Shown: positions 1 through 10,914 of the stretch, one piece after another
Numbering within the stretch: the stretch's first letter is position 1
Layout: each line of letters starts with the position of its first letter
Assembly (NCBI GenBank): GCA_020746995.1
Contig: JAGPXD010000002.1
Span: 2,666,001 to 2,730,000 of the forward strand
DNA: 64,000 bases
Direction: 5' to 3'
Source of the DNA: Plectosphaerella cucumerina
Taxonomy: Eukaryota; Ascomycota; Sordariomycetes; Glomerellales; Plectosphaerellaceae
Position numbers and translations under genes: made by a program
Notes under the pieces: generated by a model
What the model saw: the letters and a program-made list of their open reading frames with translations, nothing else
Told to the model about the DNA's origin: nothing
Database searches by the model: none

Positions 1-612
1 GCAGACACAAAACATGGCCAGCCTCCCAAGCACCCCCCGTCAGATCCACAATGTGGGAAAACAGTAAATGGTATCAATTAGTATAAAAACACATTCGCAC
101 GCATCAATGCCGAACTCCAGGCTCGATGGCCTTGCAGTGGGGGGTTGCAAAGTACTCCGTCTTCGGGAGTCGTCACCGTGTTGCCATGCCTTTCGGATGC
201 CCCATAGCCCCCCGATGAGGGGCCAGGCCCTCGTGCGTGTCTTCCGAGCCGTCGGAGTCCATGATGTTTCTGTCCAGTCCCTTTGTCTGTCCAATCTCTT
301 TGGTCAGATAGTTCCCCGTCTGGTCATATCCGGGGAACGAGTTCTCCATCCGTGCGGCACGACAAGGCTGAACCTCGCGAGAGGCAAGTAGTCCCTATGT
401 CGTCGTCGGATTCCGAGTACCCATCGTCTTCGTCGTCTTGCGCCACATCTGACCATGCGCTGGTAGAGTGGATTTCCAGCACCAAGTCAGGCCAGCAGCA
501 TATGACTATGCCGCCGGCGGCGGCGGAAACCGTCTCAGGCACGGCGACGTCGAGTGTAGAGTCCATCTGTCACACCGAACCAAGAAAGAGCCGTCTGCAT
601 CGCATCTTGCCT
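1..612. other. Intergenic / 3' flank of the kinase gene
   Basis: No reading frame here has coding character. The segment lies downstream of the minus-strand kinase gene and probably holds its 3' UTR and the edge of a neighbouring locus outside the window. I see no RNA gene or repeat. Confidence 0.5.
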
Positions 613-2621
613 CTAGCCGATGACGACGCGGGCGCCCTCCTTGCCCAGAACACCTCGCTCTTTGGGTTTGGGGCTGTGGCCGCGCCCCTTCTTCCGGCTG
701 AGGAAGCCAAAGACACCGCCAGATCCCTCCTTGCCGTCGCCAATGGCATTTGCGTCCGTGGGCAAGGTGGCGTCTTGCCTGGCAAGGTCTGACCAGCTTC
801 CGCCGCCTTCCAGAGTCATCTGTACGCCGCCGCCGGGGCTCGTGATCCTCTTGGATGTCGGGGGCGCAGCGCGCTGGTTGGCGTAGCGGTCGAACTGAGG
901 AACGGGGGGCGGGTCGGTGAGGGGTCGTAGAGGGGCCTGTGTGAGGTCGGGATGGTGAGAGTCTTGGCCAGGAGTATCATGAGGCACACCCTGCTGGTAG
1001 TGAGACTGTATCCGTCCTCCGTTCAGATTTGCCATCGCCGCAGGAGTAGCCTCATCGGTGGTAAGCGCTTGCGGCTCTGAAGATGAGGCGCCAGGGTTGG
1101 CCTGTCCGCTGCTCTCTGCTTGCTCGGTGATCCTGGAACCAAGGTTAGTGATGAGTCTTAGACTCGTCTGGTAGACAGCCACTCACTTCTTGTAGGCGGC
1201 CAGAGTGTAGTCGAATGGCATGAAATCCGTTTCGATCATCCGGTAGAGCTCGTCCTCCCTGATCTCCTTCTCCGAAGCGTCCTCCTTCAGCCGTTCTCTG
1301 GGCTTTTGCCTCCTTGCTCTCGCTTCCAGGGGTGCCTCCTCAAGGAGCAGCTCCTCGAGGTCGTAGGTGGCGTCAAAGTTGGTCTTGTCGGCGGATGGAA
1401 CAAAGACGGGCTCGATCCGCTTTTGCTCGAGCCAGTCAAAGTTGATGACGGAGAAGAACTCGTGTTGCGTGAAGCTCTCCCATGTGGCGCCCATTCTCTT
1501 GTCGCGGTTCGTCTCGAGGGCTTCGCGGATGGCGTAAAGACAAGGCAGGCTGACGGGAGGCGACGTGATGGGGTACTTGGGGTTAGCGGCCTGAATCTGT
1601 GTGCTGAGGGTGCTCTCAGAGTTTCCGTCAAAAGGTCGCTGCATATCAGGTCAATAAAAGTCACTAACGGCGTCCCATGGCACAAACCTTGTTGTAGATG
1701 CACTCATAGAACAAGACACCCAGCGACCACCAGTCTGCCCGCACGTCGTAACCCTTGCCAGCGTACACCTCTGGTGCGAGGTAGGCAAGGGTGCCAGATT
1801 TACTAGTCAGGGTCTTGCCGGGGATAACGTCCGAGGCAACGTTCTACACGTTCTGTCAGCGGCTTGGCGGGTGTATTGACGTCCAGATGGGCGTACAAAG
1901 TCTGTCAAGTGGACATGGCCATCGGCGTCGAGTAGGACGTTGTCGGGCTTGACATCCCGGTGGATGATGCCCTGACCATGGATGTACCGCAGAGCACAAC
2001 CGAGCTCTGAGATCCAAAACCGGACAGCCTCCTCGGTGAAGGTCTTTCTGGAGATGTGGAAACGCAGATCTCCGCCACTCATCAGATCAACAACAAGGTA
2101 CCTGCGCGTGTGATAAGCAGGGGATTCGGAGGGTCGGGTTGGACCGGTGTGCGTACATGTACTCGATGTCCTGGAAGCTGTAACGCAGGTTGCAAATGAA
2201 AGGATGGTTGACATGTTCCAACATGCGTCTTTCCCGAATGATATTTCGCACGCTTTCGGATCGCACAACTGCCACAAAGACTTGTTGTTAGCGACCTGGA
2301 CAATGTGCACTTTGCTTCCAACCATGCGATCATGGTCCCCGCGCCAAACGTACCTTCATCTTTCCGGATGTATTTGAGGGCGAACGACAGGTTTGTATCT
2401 TTTCTTTCGACGATGCGCACTTTGCCAAACGCACCGCGGCCGACGACTCGAAGCAGGCGGAAGTGGTTGAGGCTGACTGTAGGTGAAGAACGAGGTGGTT
2501 AGCGGGCTGGAGGATAGCGAGGGAGGAGAGGCGAGAAGATGGGTGGTGGGCGGGTATGCGTGCCGGGATTGCCTGTACCTTCGCCGTCGAGGTCGACGGG
2601 CTTGCCCTGGCTGTTGCCCAT
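613..2621 (-). CDS. STK32/YANK-like AGC serine/threonine protein kinase
   Basis: Seven exons on the minus strand: 2621-2579, 2476-2354, 2268-2157, 2101-1897, 1843-1688, 1638-1187 and 1132-613, giving 1611 nt and 536 residues. The N-terminus MGNSQGK is a plausible N-myristoylation signal (Gly2), as in animal STK32. The kinase domain follows: glycine loop GRGAFGKV, FALKYIRKDE (catalytic Lys), RNIIRERRMLEHVNHPF, the catalytic loop HRDVKPDN and the magnesium motif DFN. DFN in place of DFG is typical of the YANK family. SGTLAYLAPEVYAGKGYDVR and DWWSLGV complete the C-lobe. After it comes NFDATYDLEELLLEE, equivalent to the STK32 tail, then a low-complexity C-terminus. The start was chosen because exon 1 joins in frame to the glycine-loop exon. 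Substrates of fungal YANK kinases are poorly known; a signalling role at membranes is inferred from the myristoylation motif. Confidence 0.88.
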
Positions 2622-5600
2622 GGTAGGCTACGTGATGGCTGGTGCGCCTACTCTCTCTCTCGAGGGCCGTTTATTCTCGATATGTTCGGTAGGGGGGGTT
2701 GGCGATGGATCAATGGACCATGGATGGTCTGTCGGGAAGGCGGTCTGTCGGGGCGGTCGGTCGGCGTGTGGTAACTTTTGGATTCGTGACAGGAGGGAAC
2801 GAACTGAGGAGAGGAGGATGGAGAACAGTGCAGCAGACCAGACAAGGCAAGGCAAGGCAAAGGCAGGCCAAGCAAGCAGGTCGGGAGTGGAGTGGAGGTC
2901 AGGAATAGGGAGTGGAGTCGCTGTCGCAGTCACCTGGACGTGCTTTCGTTGCAGCCAGGGGTGAGGAGAGCGGAGCAGGGTCCAATTGCTTTCGAATGAA
3001 GGTGTGGTGTCGAAGTCTGAGGTGGTGCTGGCGAGGACCAGGGTGGGAGGAGGTTCGCTCGCAGAATGTGCGTGGTATTACTGGGCAGGATGGAGGAGCC
3101 TTGATAAAGCCCACGTTGTTCGGGGGCCTGGCAAGCCTGGGTATCGAGTCAGGATTGCACAGTGGGGCGCATGGAGGCGAACTGGAGGGCGTGCTGGGTG
3201 CTGGGAAGCTGTCTGTCGGCTGCTGGCGTGCGTGGGTTTTGTTCCAGCAGGGGAGGGGGGGGGGCTCGGGCTCGGTTCGAAGAGGACAGGCAGGTAGAAG
3301 TCGCAGATGAAGTCGGAGACCAGGCAGAGGCAAAGCAAGGCAAGGCAGGCAGCAGACTGGAGATGAAGTTAGTTTTCTCTGCCCCCTTTACTGTCAGTGT
3401 CCAGGCTTGTTTCTTATCAGAGCCGAGAGCGACGTGATTTCGGACCGGGGATAGGGGGCGGGCAGAGCAGAGCCTTGTCCTTCCACTGATCTCTTTTCGT
3501 CCCGTCCGGTCCTGGGGGGGGTGCGGTCTCGTTTGGAGTCGGTGCGTAGCGTACAGGTATCGTCCTCTGAACGATCCCACGCTGACCCCAGCCCGAGCAA
3601 CGGAAGTACTCGCTGTGGAAATCGGTAGGCGTGTGACAGGGGGGCAGCAGGGATTTGAGGGGAGGGGGAGGGGGGGATGAGGGATGAGGCAATCAGCCCG
3701 CAGAGTGCGTCGCCGAGAGATTTGCTACTACAGCGGGCAGCCTTTGTGCCGTGCCGACGGGGTCATTGACGGATGCAGGGCGGCGGGGGAGAGATGTGGT
3801 GGTGGGCAAGGGCTGGCTGGCTGGCAGGGTGCCGGCAGCTTGGGCCAGATTCAGAATGGGGAGGATCCTCTAGGCTCTCCGTGATCACTCACGTTTGATG
3901 ATGGAGTTCCCTCAGATAGAGTGACAGTGGCGTACAAGGGGATAGACGCTGGAGGCAACGGGCAACGGTGTCTGGACTGAGTGGAGGTGGCGGTGGATGA
4001 TGGGAAACAAAACTGCGGAAGAATTCCAGAAAGATTGGGACGACAGGACGTACGAATAGGTGGGCGTCGGAGTGATTCAGTGGGCTGGAGATGACAGCGT
4101 GGAGGAATGCATAGACCAGGGACGTTTCAAGACACGCCCGCGGCTGAGGCTGTTCGTTCTTCTCGCTCCTTTCAGGTGTTCGAAACAAGTAATATCTCGG
4201 ATCCCACGTCGTCTGTGGTGCTGTTTGCGCAGGGGGGGTGGGGGCTTTCTAGGCTTCGTTCGCTGGACGCAAGAGGTGAATGGGGATCGCAATGTGCTGA
4301 ATGGGGATTGTCGGGGAAAGTGGCAGCAACGTCAAGGCGTCAGCCCGCCAAAGACCCTCAGGAGGTACCTGGGTACATCTGTTGGGTCCCTGCCAAGCCG
4401 CTGATGTAGAGCGGGCAAGGTACCCGACCGTACCTCGGTACCCGGACCATCAAGTCCCTACGCATCTAACAGGGGAGGAACATGGCGCTGGAACATTGAC
4501 GTACCTCATGTCCTGTTTCTCTGAGGGGACGTCAAGGAGATGACAGTTGACGGTTGGAATTCCAATCCATTCCGATTTCCCGTCATTCCAGGGAAGGCTC
4601 AACGCCGCGTGCATGCCAGTGGGAAGAAGCCAAGGCGGCTGGCTGCACTGCAGTCACCCCGGGTCACGGTGCCCTGGCGGCTACCTTCCATCCCGCCCTC
4701 GACCTCGTGGTCGTGCCTGCTTGCCACGAGCCTGAGCCGCCCCAAGCTCGTGCGGGCAAGAATAGCATCATCCTTCATCCACTGCATCATCCGTCATCCA
4801 TCACATATCGCCGTGACCGCGCTGGGCACCAACATCAAATCAAGCTTCCACCAGGCGCGACGTCGACAGACCAAGTCCGTGGAGCCTTACTACCGGTACG
4901 GGCGTACTGCCCAGTCAGAAAGAGATGGATGGTGCCGGACCCTGCTGGCCCTTCATCTGACGGCGGGCAGTGGGTACGCAGCCTGGAATGCGGCCGCACC
5001 AAGATGGACGACGACACGGGCCCGGGCGCTCAACCCCCCAGCACCCAGCACGCACCAGTGTCATGGTGTGCTGCAAGCCTGCAACCCCCGAACGATCACC
5101 CAACCACAGATCACGACTGCCCGCTTAGGCCGAACTCAACAGTGCTCATCGACAGGTTGTTATAGCTCGCCAGCTCGCGAGAAGCCGTCGTCCCGCGCCA
5201 TCACTGCACCAAGTCCCGACCCGGATCTTCCGCCGACGCCATCACTTGTCTGTCCCGCGTCTCCGCCGTCCGGGCGTTGCCCGCGCGGCCGCTTCACCAC
5301 GCGAGCCTCGGCTTTAACTCCCTATCCATCTGCCTACGAGTCCACCGGGGATCGTCCGCCCTGGGACTCAGACCCTCCGCCCCAGCGCCTCGCCATCATG
5401 GCCTCTCTCGGACGGGAGGGGAGCAGACTCTTCAGATCGCTTCCTCCGAAGCGTCGGGCAACCAGCAAAGGCCCCTTGGCTTCCCCAGGGCCACGGGGGC
5501 TTCAGGCCGGACGATTCATCAATGATGCTTTCCTCTAAGCAGCCCTAACCCATTCTTGCCGGCTATTCTCGACCAGGCATCCCGCTTCAGGGCCTGCCTG

Positions 5601-8600
5601 TTCAGCCCATTTTCACGACTCCTGGGTGGCGGACCCTTCAACTTGCTCACCTACGTACAGAGAGCTGCATCATTGAACGACCTCCCCCGCCGATGCTGCC
5701 GTGGCATTCTCCCCGGCGTCACCCACGGATCCATCCATCTGAATCAGCTCTCACCGACTCGCGCACATGTCAGCCAGGGGAGCTAACCAGCCTGGCCTCC
5801 ACTACGGACAAAACGCACGACATGTCGACTCTCTACTGTGGCGCCAATACAAGCACCAGCCGCCTTCAAGTTAGCGTCTACAGACCTCCCCCACTGCCCG
5901 TGGCCGTTATTCCTGAATAGCCACGCCACCCCTTATTCAGTCCTGGTCCGCCGGTGCCACGCCGCGCCGCTGGCTCTCGCGCCACGTCCGCTGAAGGAAG
6001 GGTCCACGCCCATCACCACAAGTCCCGACCGCAAGTCGGATGGACGCGTCGCAACATGAACAATGCGGCGACCCAGATCAAGCATTTCGGCAGCGGCGGC
6101 GGCGGCGCGGCGGTCATCCCGCCGCGTTAGAAGCTCGATTCATCGACCCCCGCCAGAGACGTCCTCCCCCTCCCCCCTTTTCGGCCAGGGACCTCTGGGC
6201 TGCTCGGTTCCGATTCGCCGCGCCAGCTTCCGCCCGGACATGTGCTGCAGAGACCTTCTGGAATTCTTCTGACGTTCCAGGCTGCCCGCTCTTCCGCCCG
6301 TCAGCACGAACCCCTACCCTACCAACCCAACTCTCACGTCTCAGATTGGCGATCCCGCGTGCGTGCCGCCGCGATCAGCCCAGGCGCCACCGATAAATTG
6401 CGGGAACACGAACCTGGCCGCCAGCCCCGATAGGTCGTTCCGAAGCCCCAAACGAACCAGCTGGATTATGCAGATGCGAGAAAAAGGAGGTAATGCTCCC
6501 CATCTCAAGTGTTTCCTTCCCACTCGTCGCTCGCTCCACGCCAACACGGAACCAACCCATGGACCCGGCGCCAGCTAGGCAGCTAGCATTCCGGGATTGA
6601 TCCGCACTCTCGGGAGGCAGCCGTGGACATCTCCAGGCTTTGGCCGCAGTCAACCGACCCATGGAGGTCTCATATTCATACCAGTCTGGGCTCAGTTCAT
6701 CTCCCCTTGGTGAACCCTTCAATCAGACCTTCGTGGTCACTGCCAGCCTGCCAGGACCATCCCTGAAGTCCTGGCAACCTCCGGTGCCAGACGGGCTGTC
6801 TTCGGCGGAAAGTACAGCAACGCATGATGTGTCGTTGCTTCGTGTGGCTCAAATAGATCGCCAACCCCGACGTGGCCTTCCAGAGTCGGCAAAGATGACC
6901 CCATGTAACATGTCAGTATCAACCTCGACACTGGGCATGGCTGGGTGAGCATGCCCATGCTCGTGACCATGCCCATGGCTTGTTGGCTGGCTGAGCTCGC
7001 TTCCGTTCCTGCAAACTACCTCGCTAGCAGTCTTCGAGAACACCTTCGTTGCAGGTGTAATGTCCCCCTGCAGCTCGACCGTCTCGTTTCAACATCGCCA
7101 GCCGCCACATGGACAGGATGGCCTTGCTGGCCTCATTTCACCATGCATATGCGTTCTGCGAGGGCCAACTTACAGACGGAACGACCACAGGAGCAAGAGC
7201 TCACGAGCCGTTGGTTCGTGCTGAAGTCAATGAAACAGTCGCCGCGTACCTACATGCATGCAACAACCCTGGGGTTGAGCATCCTGCATCTCGTTCCATC
7301 GGCAGTTCGAATCTCAGGGGACATCTTTCTGTGACCTTGGGCTCCTGAGCACTCCCAGCAACGTGAAACTGTCCTTGCAGATGTTCGGAAGCCTGGAAGT
7401 CGGAGCTTGTCGTCTGTCACATGCGAGACTTCACTGTCTCTCTTTTTCGGCGTTAACATCGCCGCCTGGGGGTGGAAGAAGGGGTCCCTGTCATTCTGCG
7501 TGGCCTGATCGCCGTGCCAGGGCGTCTAGTCAGCCTGCACTTCTTCGGCCTCGCCGATGGCAGCAGGGTCCTGTCGCAAAGCCTCCGCCATACTTTGATT
7601 CGAAAACGCGAAATTCCAACCTTTTCTTTCCGCGCACCGTCTTGGACCTGCGGCCCAAGCGCTCTCTCCCTCTCCCTGCGTCGACTTTGAGACCGCCCGC
7701 TCGAACAGCCAAATCGCAAGGTCGCATGGCCACTTCCCTCAAGCGGCGCTTTTCACGCATCCATCCCTGCAGCTCTCAACCGCCGGCCCCCGACTCAGCT
7801 GGCGATTTCTGACTCGAGCAACAACCGGCATCTCTCCACGCGAGCTGCTTGCTAACCGAAGGGTTGTTTGCCGCAGTTGGGGAACCCTGGTCTGTATGCT
7901 ACCCTTCTGCAAACGGAGGTAAAGGTGTTTCGCCGTGACCGACTCGGGCAGCCAACCTTGTTGAGACGAACGAGAAAAGACACTGGCGGCCAGGAGTACC
8001 ATCGCCCTCCCGGGGTCTGGCGCTGGCGCCGCAGCCGCCATTGGTAGATGCCGTTATTGCCATTGAATACTGGCGCCTGGTCTTGTCTAGACAGGTGTCA
8101 GTTGTATGGTTCCGGTCCGGGGATGCATGCGGAGTGCATCAATAGCAGCCGACGAAAAGGAGGTTTGATGATTCCGGCCGTGTCTCAACCATGCCAGTCT
8201 GTCGGGACCCCTTTTCCTCCAGAGGTCATCGAGACTGGGGCCCCGTTATACTGATGACTCCGGGTCGAAAGCTACGATATGTAGATGCATATAGTAGCGA
8301 TCCTTCTCGGTGAGGAACGTAAGGTTTCGGTCAGCTACTAGTATAGCTACGATGTCATGACGACGTGAAAGGAGTGGATGCTCCGAGGCGCCCAAGTCGA
8401 GTGACGTCAGGAACACGAAATGACAGCCCCGATCCAATTGAGATGCCATTCGTCGATTGAAGAGAGCTGCCGAGGTGTACAGTAGATAGATTTACCCGTT
8501 GGCCTGTAGCCGCGTTCTGCTGAAGTCACACAAGCAACCACGCAAACTACTCTCGAGCAACCTACGGCATATCCGATCTTGGACAGCCTCATTATCCCAC

Positions 8601-8627
8601 AGCCCTGCCATTGACCAACATCACACC
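2622..8627. other. About 6 kb without a supported protein gene
   Basis: Several open frames exist, the longest about 330 codons near 4.5-5.5 kb on the plus strand. They are proline/serine/arginine-rich by-products of base composition, with no domain and no consistent splice structure. By eye the plus strand is G-rich from about 2.65 to 4.35 kb and C/T-rich from about 4.5 to 7.9 kb. Fungal leaders are usually pyrimidine-rich on the transcribed sense strand. This would fit a long minus-strand leader for the kinase and a separate plus-strand non-coding transcript or long leader, but that is inference. Short GGCAA-type repeats occur near 2845-2880 and 3325-3350. Confidence 0.5.
4364..4505. promoter_or_regulatory. 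Cluster of GGTACC/GTACC motifs
   Basis: GGTACC occurs at 4364-4369, 4419-4424 and 4437-4442, and GTACC again at 4430-4434 and 4501-4505, all within 142 bp. The cluster sits where the purine/pyrimidine strand bias of the surrounding 6 kb flips. It could be a bidirectional promoter element, but no factor is identified. Confidence 0.3.
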
Positions 8628-9041
8628 ATGTCAGCTATTTGGTCCACCGCCCTCAGGGCAAGAAGCATAACGACCTCCCGATCGGCCATTGCCCCTCTGC
8701 GCAGCTACCACGCCACGCCGGCCGTCCGTTATGCCTACAAGGATTCCCAAGATCGCGAGTCCCTCAAGCCCGGCGGCACCGAGGGCAGCAAATCCGGCCG
8801 AGACGGCGACATGGCCAGGGACAACCCGGACGCGGCATTCAATCCGTCCAAGACGTCGCCGGAGGAGGCGCAGGGCACGAGCGATTCGGAGCTCGAATTC
8901 AGTCCTGCAAACCAGGGCATGTCGAAGCCCCAGGGGGACGAGAAGGATGTGAAGAAGAACTGGGGCAAGGGCAAGGAGATGGACAAGGGCGGGAAGAGCG
9001 GCGGCACGAGCCCGCCGAAGAAGGGCTTGCCGGAGTCGTAG
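8628..9041 (+). CDS. Small mitochondrial-type fungal protein of unknown function
   Basis: Single exon, 137 residues. I do not recognise a named family. The first 30 or so residues are rich in Ala, Arg and Ser with no acidic residues and end near LRSYHATPAVRY, which resembles a mitochondrial presequence and cleavage site. The rest is hydrophilic and probably disordered, rich in Lys, Gly, Ser and Pro, with KDSQDRESLKPGGTEGS and a lysine/glycine-rich tail ending GLPES. The start at 8628 was preferred over an in-frame ATG at 8499 because it has good context (caccATG) and gives the presequence directly at the N-terminus. It is transcribed towards the convergent RING gene about 200 bp away. Mitochondrial location is inferred; function is unknown. 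Confidence 0.7.
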   Translation: MSAIWSTALRARSITTSRSAIAPLRSYHATPAVRYAYKDSQDRESLKPGGTEGSKSGRDGDMARDNPDAAFNPSKTSPEEAQGTSDSELEFSPANQGMSKPQGDEKDVKKNWGKGKEMDKGGKSGGTSPPKKGLPES

Positions 9042-9238
9042 ATACCTGGCACTGAGCATTGGTCGGAGACACCCTCGCTGTGAGCACGACGCCATGAGGA
9101 AAAAGGCTATACTCACCAGACATACATAATATCATGCGTTCCTGGAGCAATCCAGCCTCAAATCATTTCTTGGTATCATTCGTCTAATCACCTCGCCTGC
9201 GCCGCCCCATGCCCTCTATGCCCTGCCGTGCTCTGCCA

Positions 9239-9923
9239 TCACGCGTACAGCCCGTCCGGATCATCATCCTCCTCACTATCCTCCACGACGACCTGCTCCT
9301 TCTTCTTGGTCAAGTCCTTGCGGCACATCGGGCAGCTTCCTTTGCCCAGCAGCCAGGGGCTGACGCACTCGAGGTCGAAGCGGTGGCTATGGTGGCAGGG
9401 CAGCTCGACGACGAGACAGTACTTGTCGTCGAGGAAGCGCTCGGCGCAGATGGGGCATTGCTCGTCGGCGCCGAGGCGCTTGCGGTCGACGCGGTCGAGG
9501 GTGTCGAGGTAGGCCTGGGAGACGCCGGGGACCTCGTTGGGCGGGGCGTCGATGTCGGACTCGAGGGCCTGGACGAGGGACTCGAGGAAGGAGGCGTTCT
9601 CGGAGGAAGGGGCGGTGGCATGCAGGGTTTGGAACTGCTGCTGGAGGAGCTGGAAAAGGGACGCGGTGGCGACGGGGGTGGGTGTTGCGTGAGGGTTGTT
9701 ATGGTGCGTGTCTTGCTGTTGTCGGGGGTCGGCGCCCGAGGGCGGTGTGGGGTTGGAGGTGAGGATCTGGTTGAGGAAGGCGTCAAAGGTGGACATGTCG
9801 ACGCGGCGGGTGTTGTCGCGCTGCCGCGCCGAGGCGGTGATGTTGTGCTCGACTGGGCTGGTTAGCTGGGTGGTGTGTTGGGGGTCTTGAGGTTGGAGAC
9901 TGACTCTCGTATTGCGTCGCCAT
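9239..9923 (-). CDS. RING-type zinc finger protein (putative E3 ubiquitin ligase)
   Basis: Two exons on the minus strand: 9923-9905 and 9852-9239, with a 52-nt intron (donor GTCAGT, acceptor CCCAG), giving 633 nt and 210 residues. Exon 1 encodes only MATQYE and part of the next codon. The central part is Gln/Thr/Pro-rich. The C-terminal half carries a RING finger: CPICAERF, then ELPCHHSHRFDLECVSPWL, then GSCPMC, supplying the Cys/His ligands for two zinc ions. An acidic tail (EDSEEDDDPDG) follows. Such proteins normally recruit ubiquitin-conjugating enzymes, but no substrate can be inferred here. The short first exon is the least certain part; it joins in frame and removes the awkward upstream extension. 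Confidence 0.78.
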
Positions 9924-10710
9924 GTTTGCGGTGGCGGGCTGAAGAAAGGGAGAGTGGCTGTCAAGAACGAATTGAGCCTTCTATCCCGGGAAAAGCAGAG
10001 GACTTCGCGATGTGCGATGTAGGTAGCAGCGGGTGTCGTGGCGGGTGAGCTCCAGGCATCTGGGAGAGTCGCAATCAGCGGACGGAGTTTCGCTGGGTTC
10101 GAGCTACCCGCCGTGGTGGAGGGGTCAAACCCCGCCACACCGAGCGGGGGGTTCTTCCAGAACACCACCCCGGCATGTCGGGTTTTGGGTGAAAGAACAG
10201 CACTCGAAGCTTCATTCATTTGGTTATACACACTTGGTTTTATTTAGCAGCAGTCTCTTCATGGATATTTCGATCAAATCACCTAAGCCTGGCCATCATG
10301 TCATCCTCATGGCGGCCTCCAGGAGGGAATTCAATAAGGAAGAGGACAGTCCTAGGATATGCCCAGGGAAATTCAACGCATCCCTTATGTTAGGGGAACG
10401 TTGCGTTTGGAGAGAATGCTTGCCCTGCTGTTAGATATCCAAGAAGAGAAACAGGCATGCCATACTAGTCTGAGGCTTCTCCGTGCCAGACGCCTCCTCT
10501 GGTAGACACCTTCCAAGTCGACAGCCTATCTACTACTAATCCTTAGAGGATAAATAGACAATGAACCATTGAGTCAAGATTGTTTCTCATCTGCAAGATC
10601 AAATATTACAAGAGACCGGCTCAGAGTAGGGCAACCATCTTCAGATCCGCTCTGGAGACATTATGGGTCTGAAGATCCGCCGAATCATCATCAATTGGAT
10701 CATCCAACAA
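9924..10710. other. Intergenic, AT-richer towards the tRNA
   Basis: No credible coding sequence. The stretch 10200-10700 is visibly richer in A and T than its surroundings and precedes a tRNA gene. I see no terminal repeats or transposase remnant. Confidence 0.45.
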
Positions 10711-10781
10711 GCGTGAATGGTTTAGTGGTAAAATTCTCCGTTGCCATCGGGGAGCCCAGGGTTCGATTCCCTGTTCACGCA
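10711..10781 (+). tRNA. tRNA-Gly (anticodon GCC)
   Basis: A 71-nt cloverleaf. The acceptor stem GCGTGAA pairs with TTCACGC, followed by discriminator A. The D arm contains TGGTTTAGTGG (A box). The anticodon loop TTGCCAT, in a stem TCTCCG/CGGGGA, gives anticodon GCC. The T arm contains GGTTCGATTCC (B box). No intron. Runs of T starting about 15 nt downstream fit RNA polymerase III termination. Confidence 0.96.
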
Positions 10782-10914
10782 GGACACAGTTGATTTCCTT
10801 TTTGCCTTTTTGGAGAAGTCTGCTTTGGTATGAAAATGTCTAAAAGATCATGAAATGCCCCAGATCTAAATCAGTATCCATGTCTATCTGCCAGAAAACA
10901 AGGAGCTAATACGC

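Noticed and set aside
2841..3356. GGCAA-type short repeats considered as a CRISPR or satellite array
   Set aside because: Units are 5-6 nt, imperfect and few, without spacers; ordinary low-complexity DNA in a eukaryotic genome.
4540..5538. 332-codon plus-strand open frame in the gene-poor region
   Set aside because: Proline/serine/arginine-rich, no recognisable motif, other frames equally open, no splice structure; most likely C-rich non-coding DNA.
8246..8449. Short minus-strand frames before the 8.6 kb gene considered as a small gene
   Set aside because: No signal peptide, domain or splice continuation; composition is not coding-like.
9209..9865. Plus-strand open frame of 218 codons over the RING gene
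   Set aside because: Antisense shadow; the minus strand has the complete RING finger.
10200..10700. AT-richer stretch next to the tRNA considered as a transposon or RIP relic
   Set aside because: No terminal repeats, target-site duplication or element-like reading frame could be found by eye.
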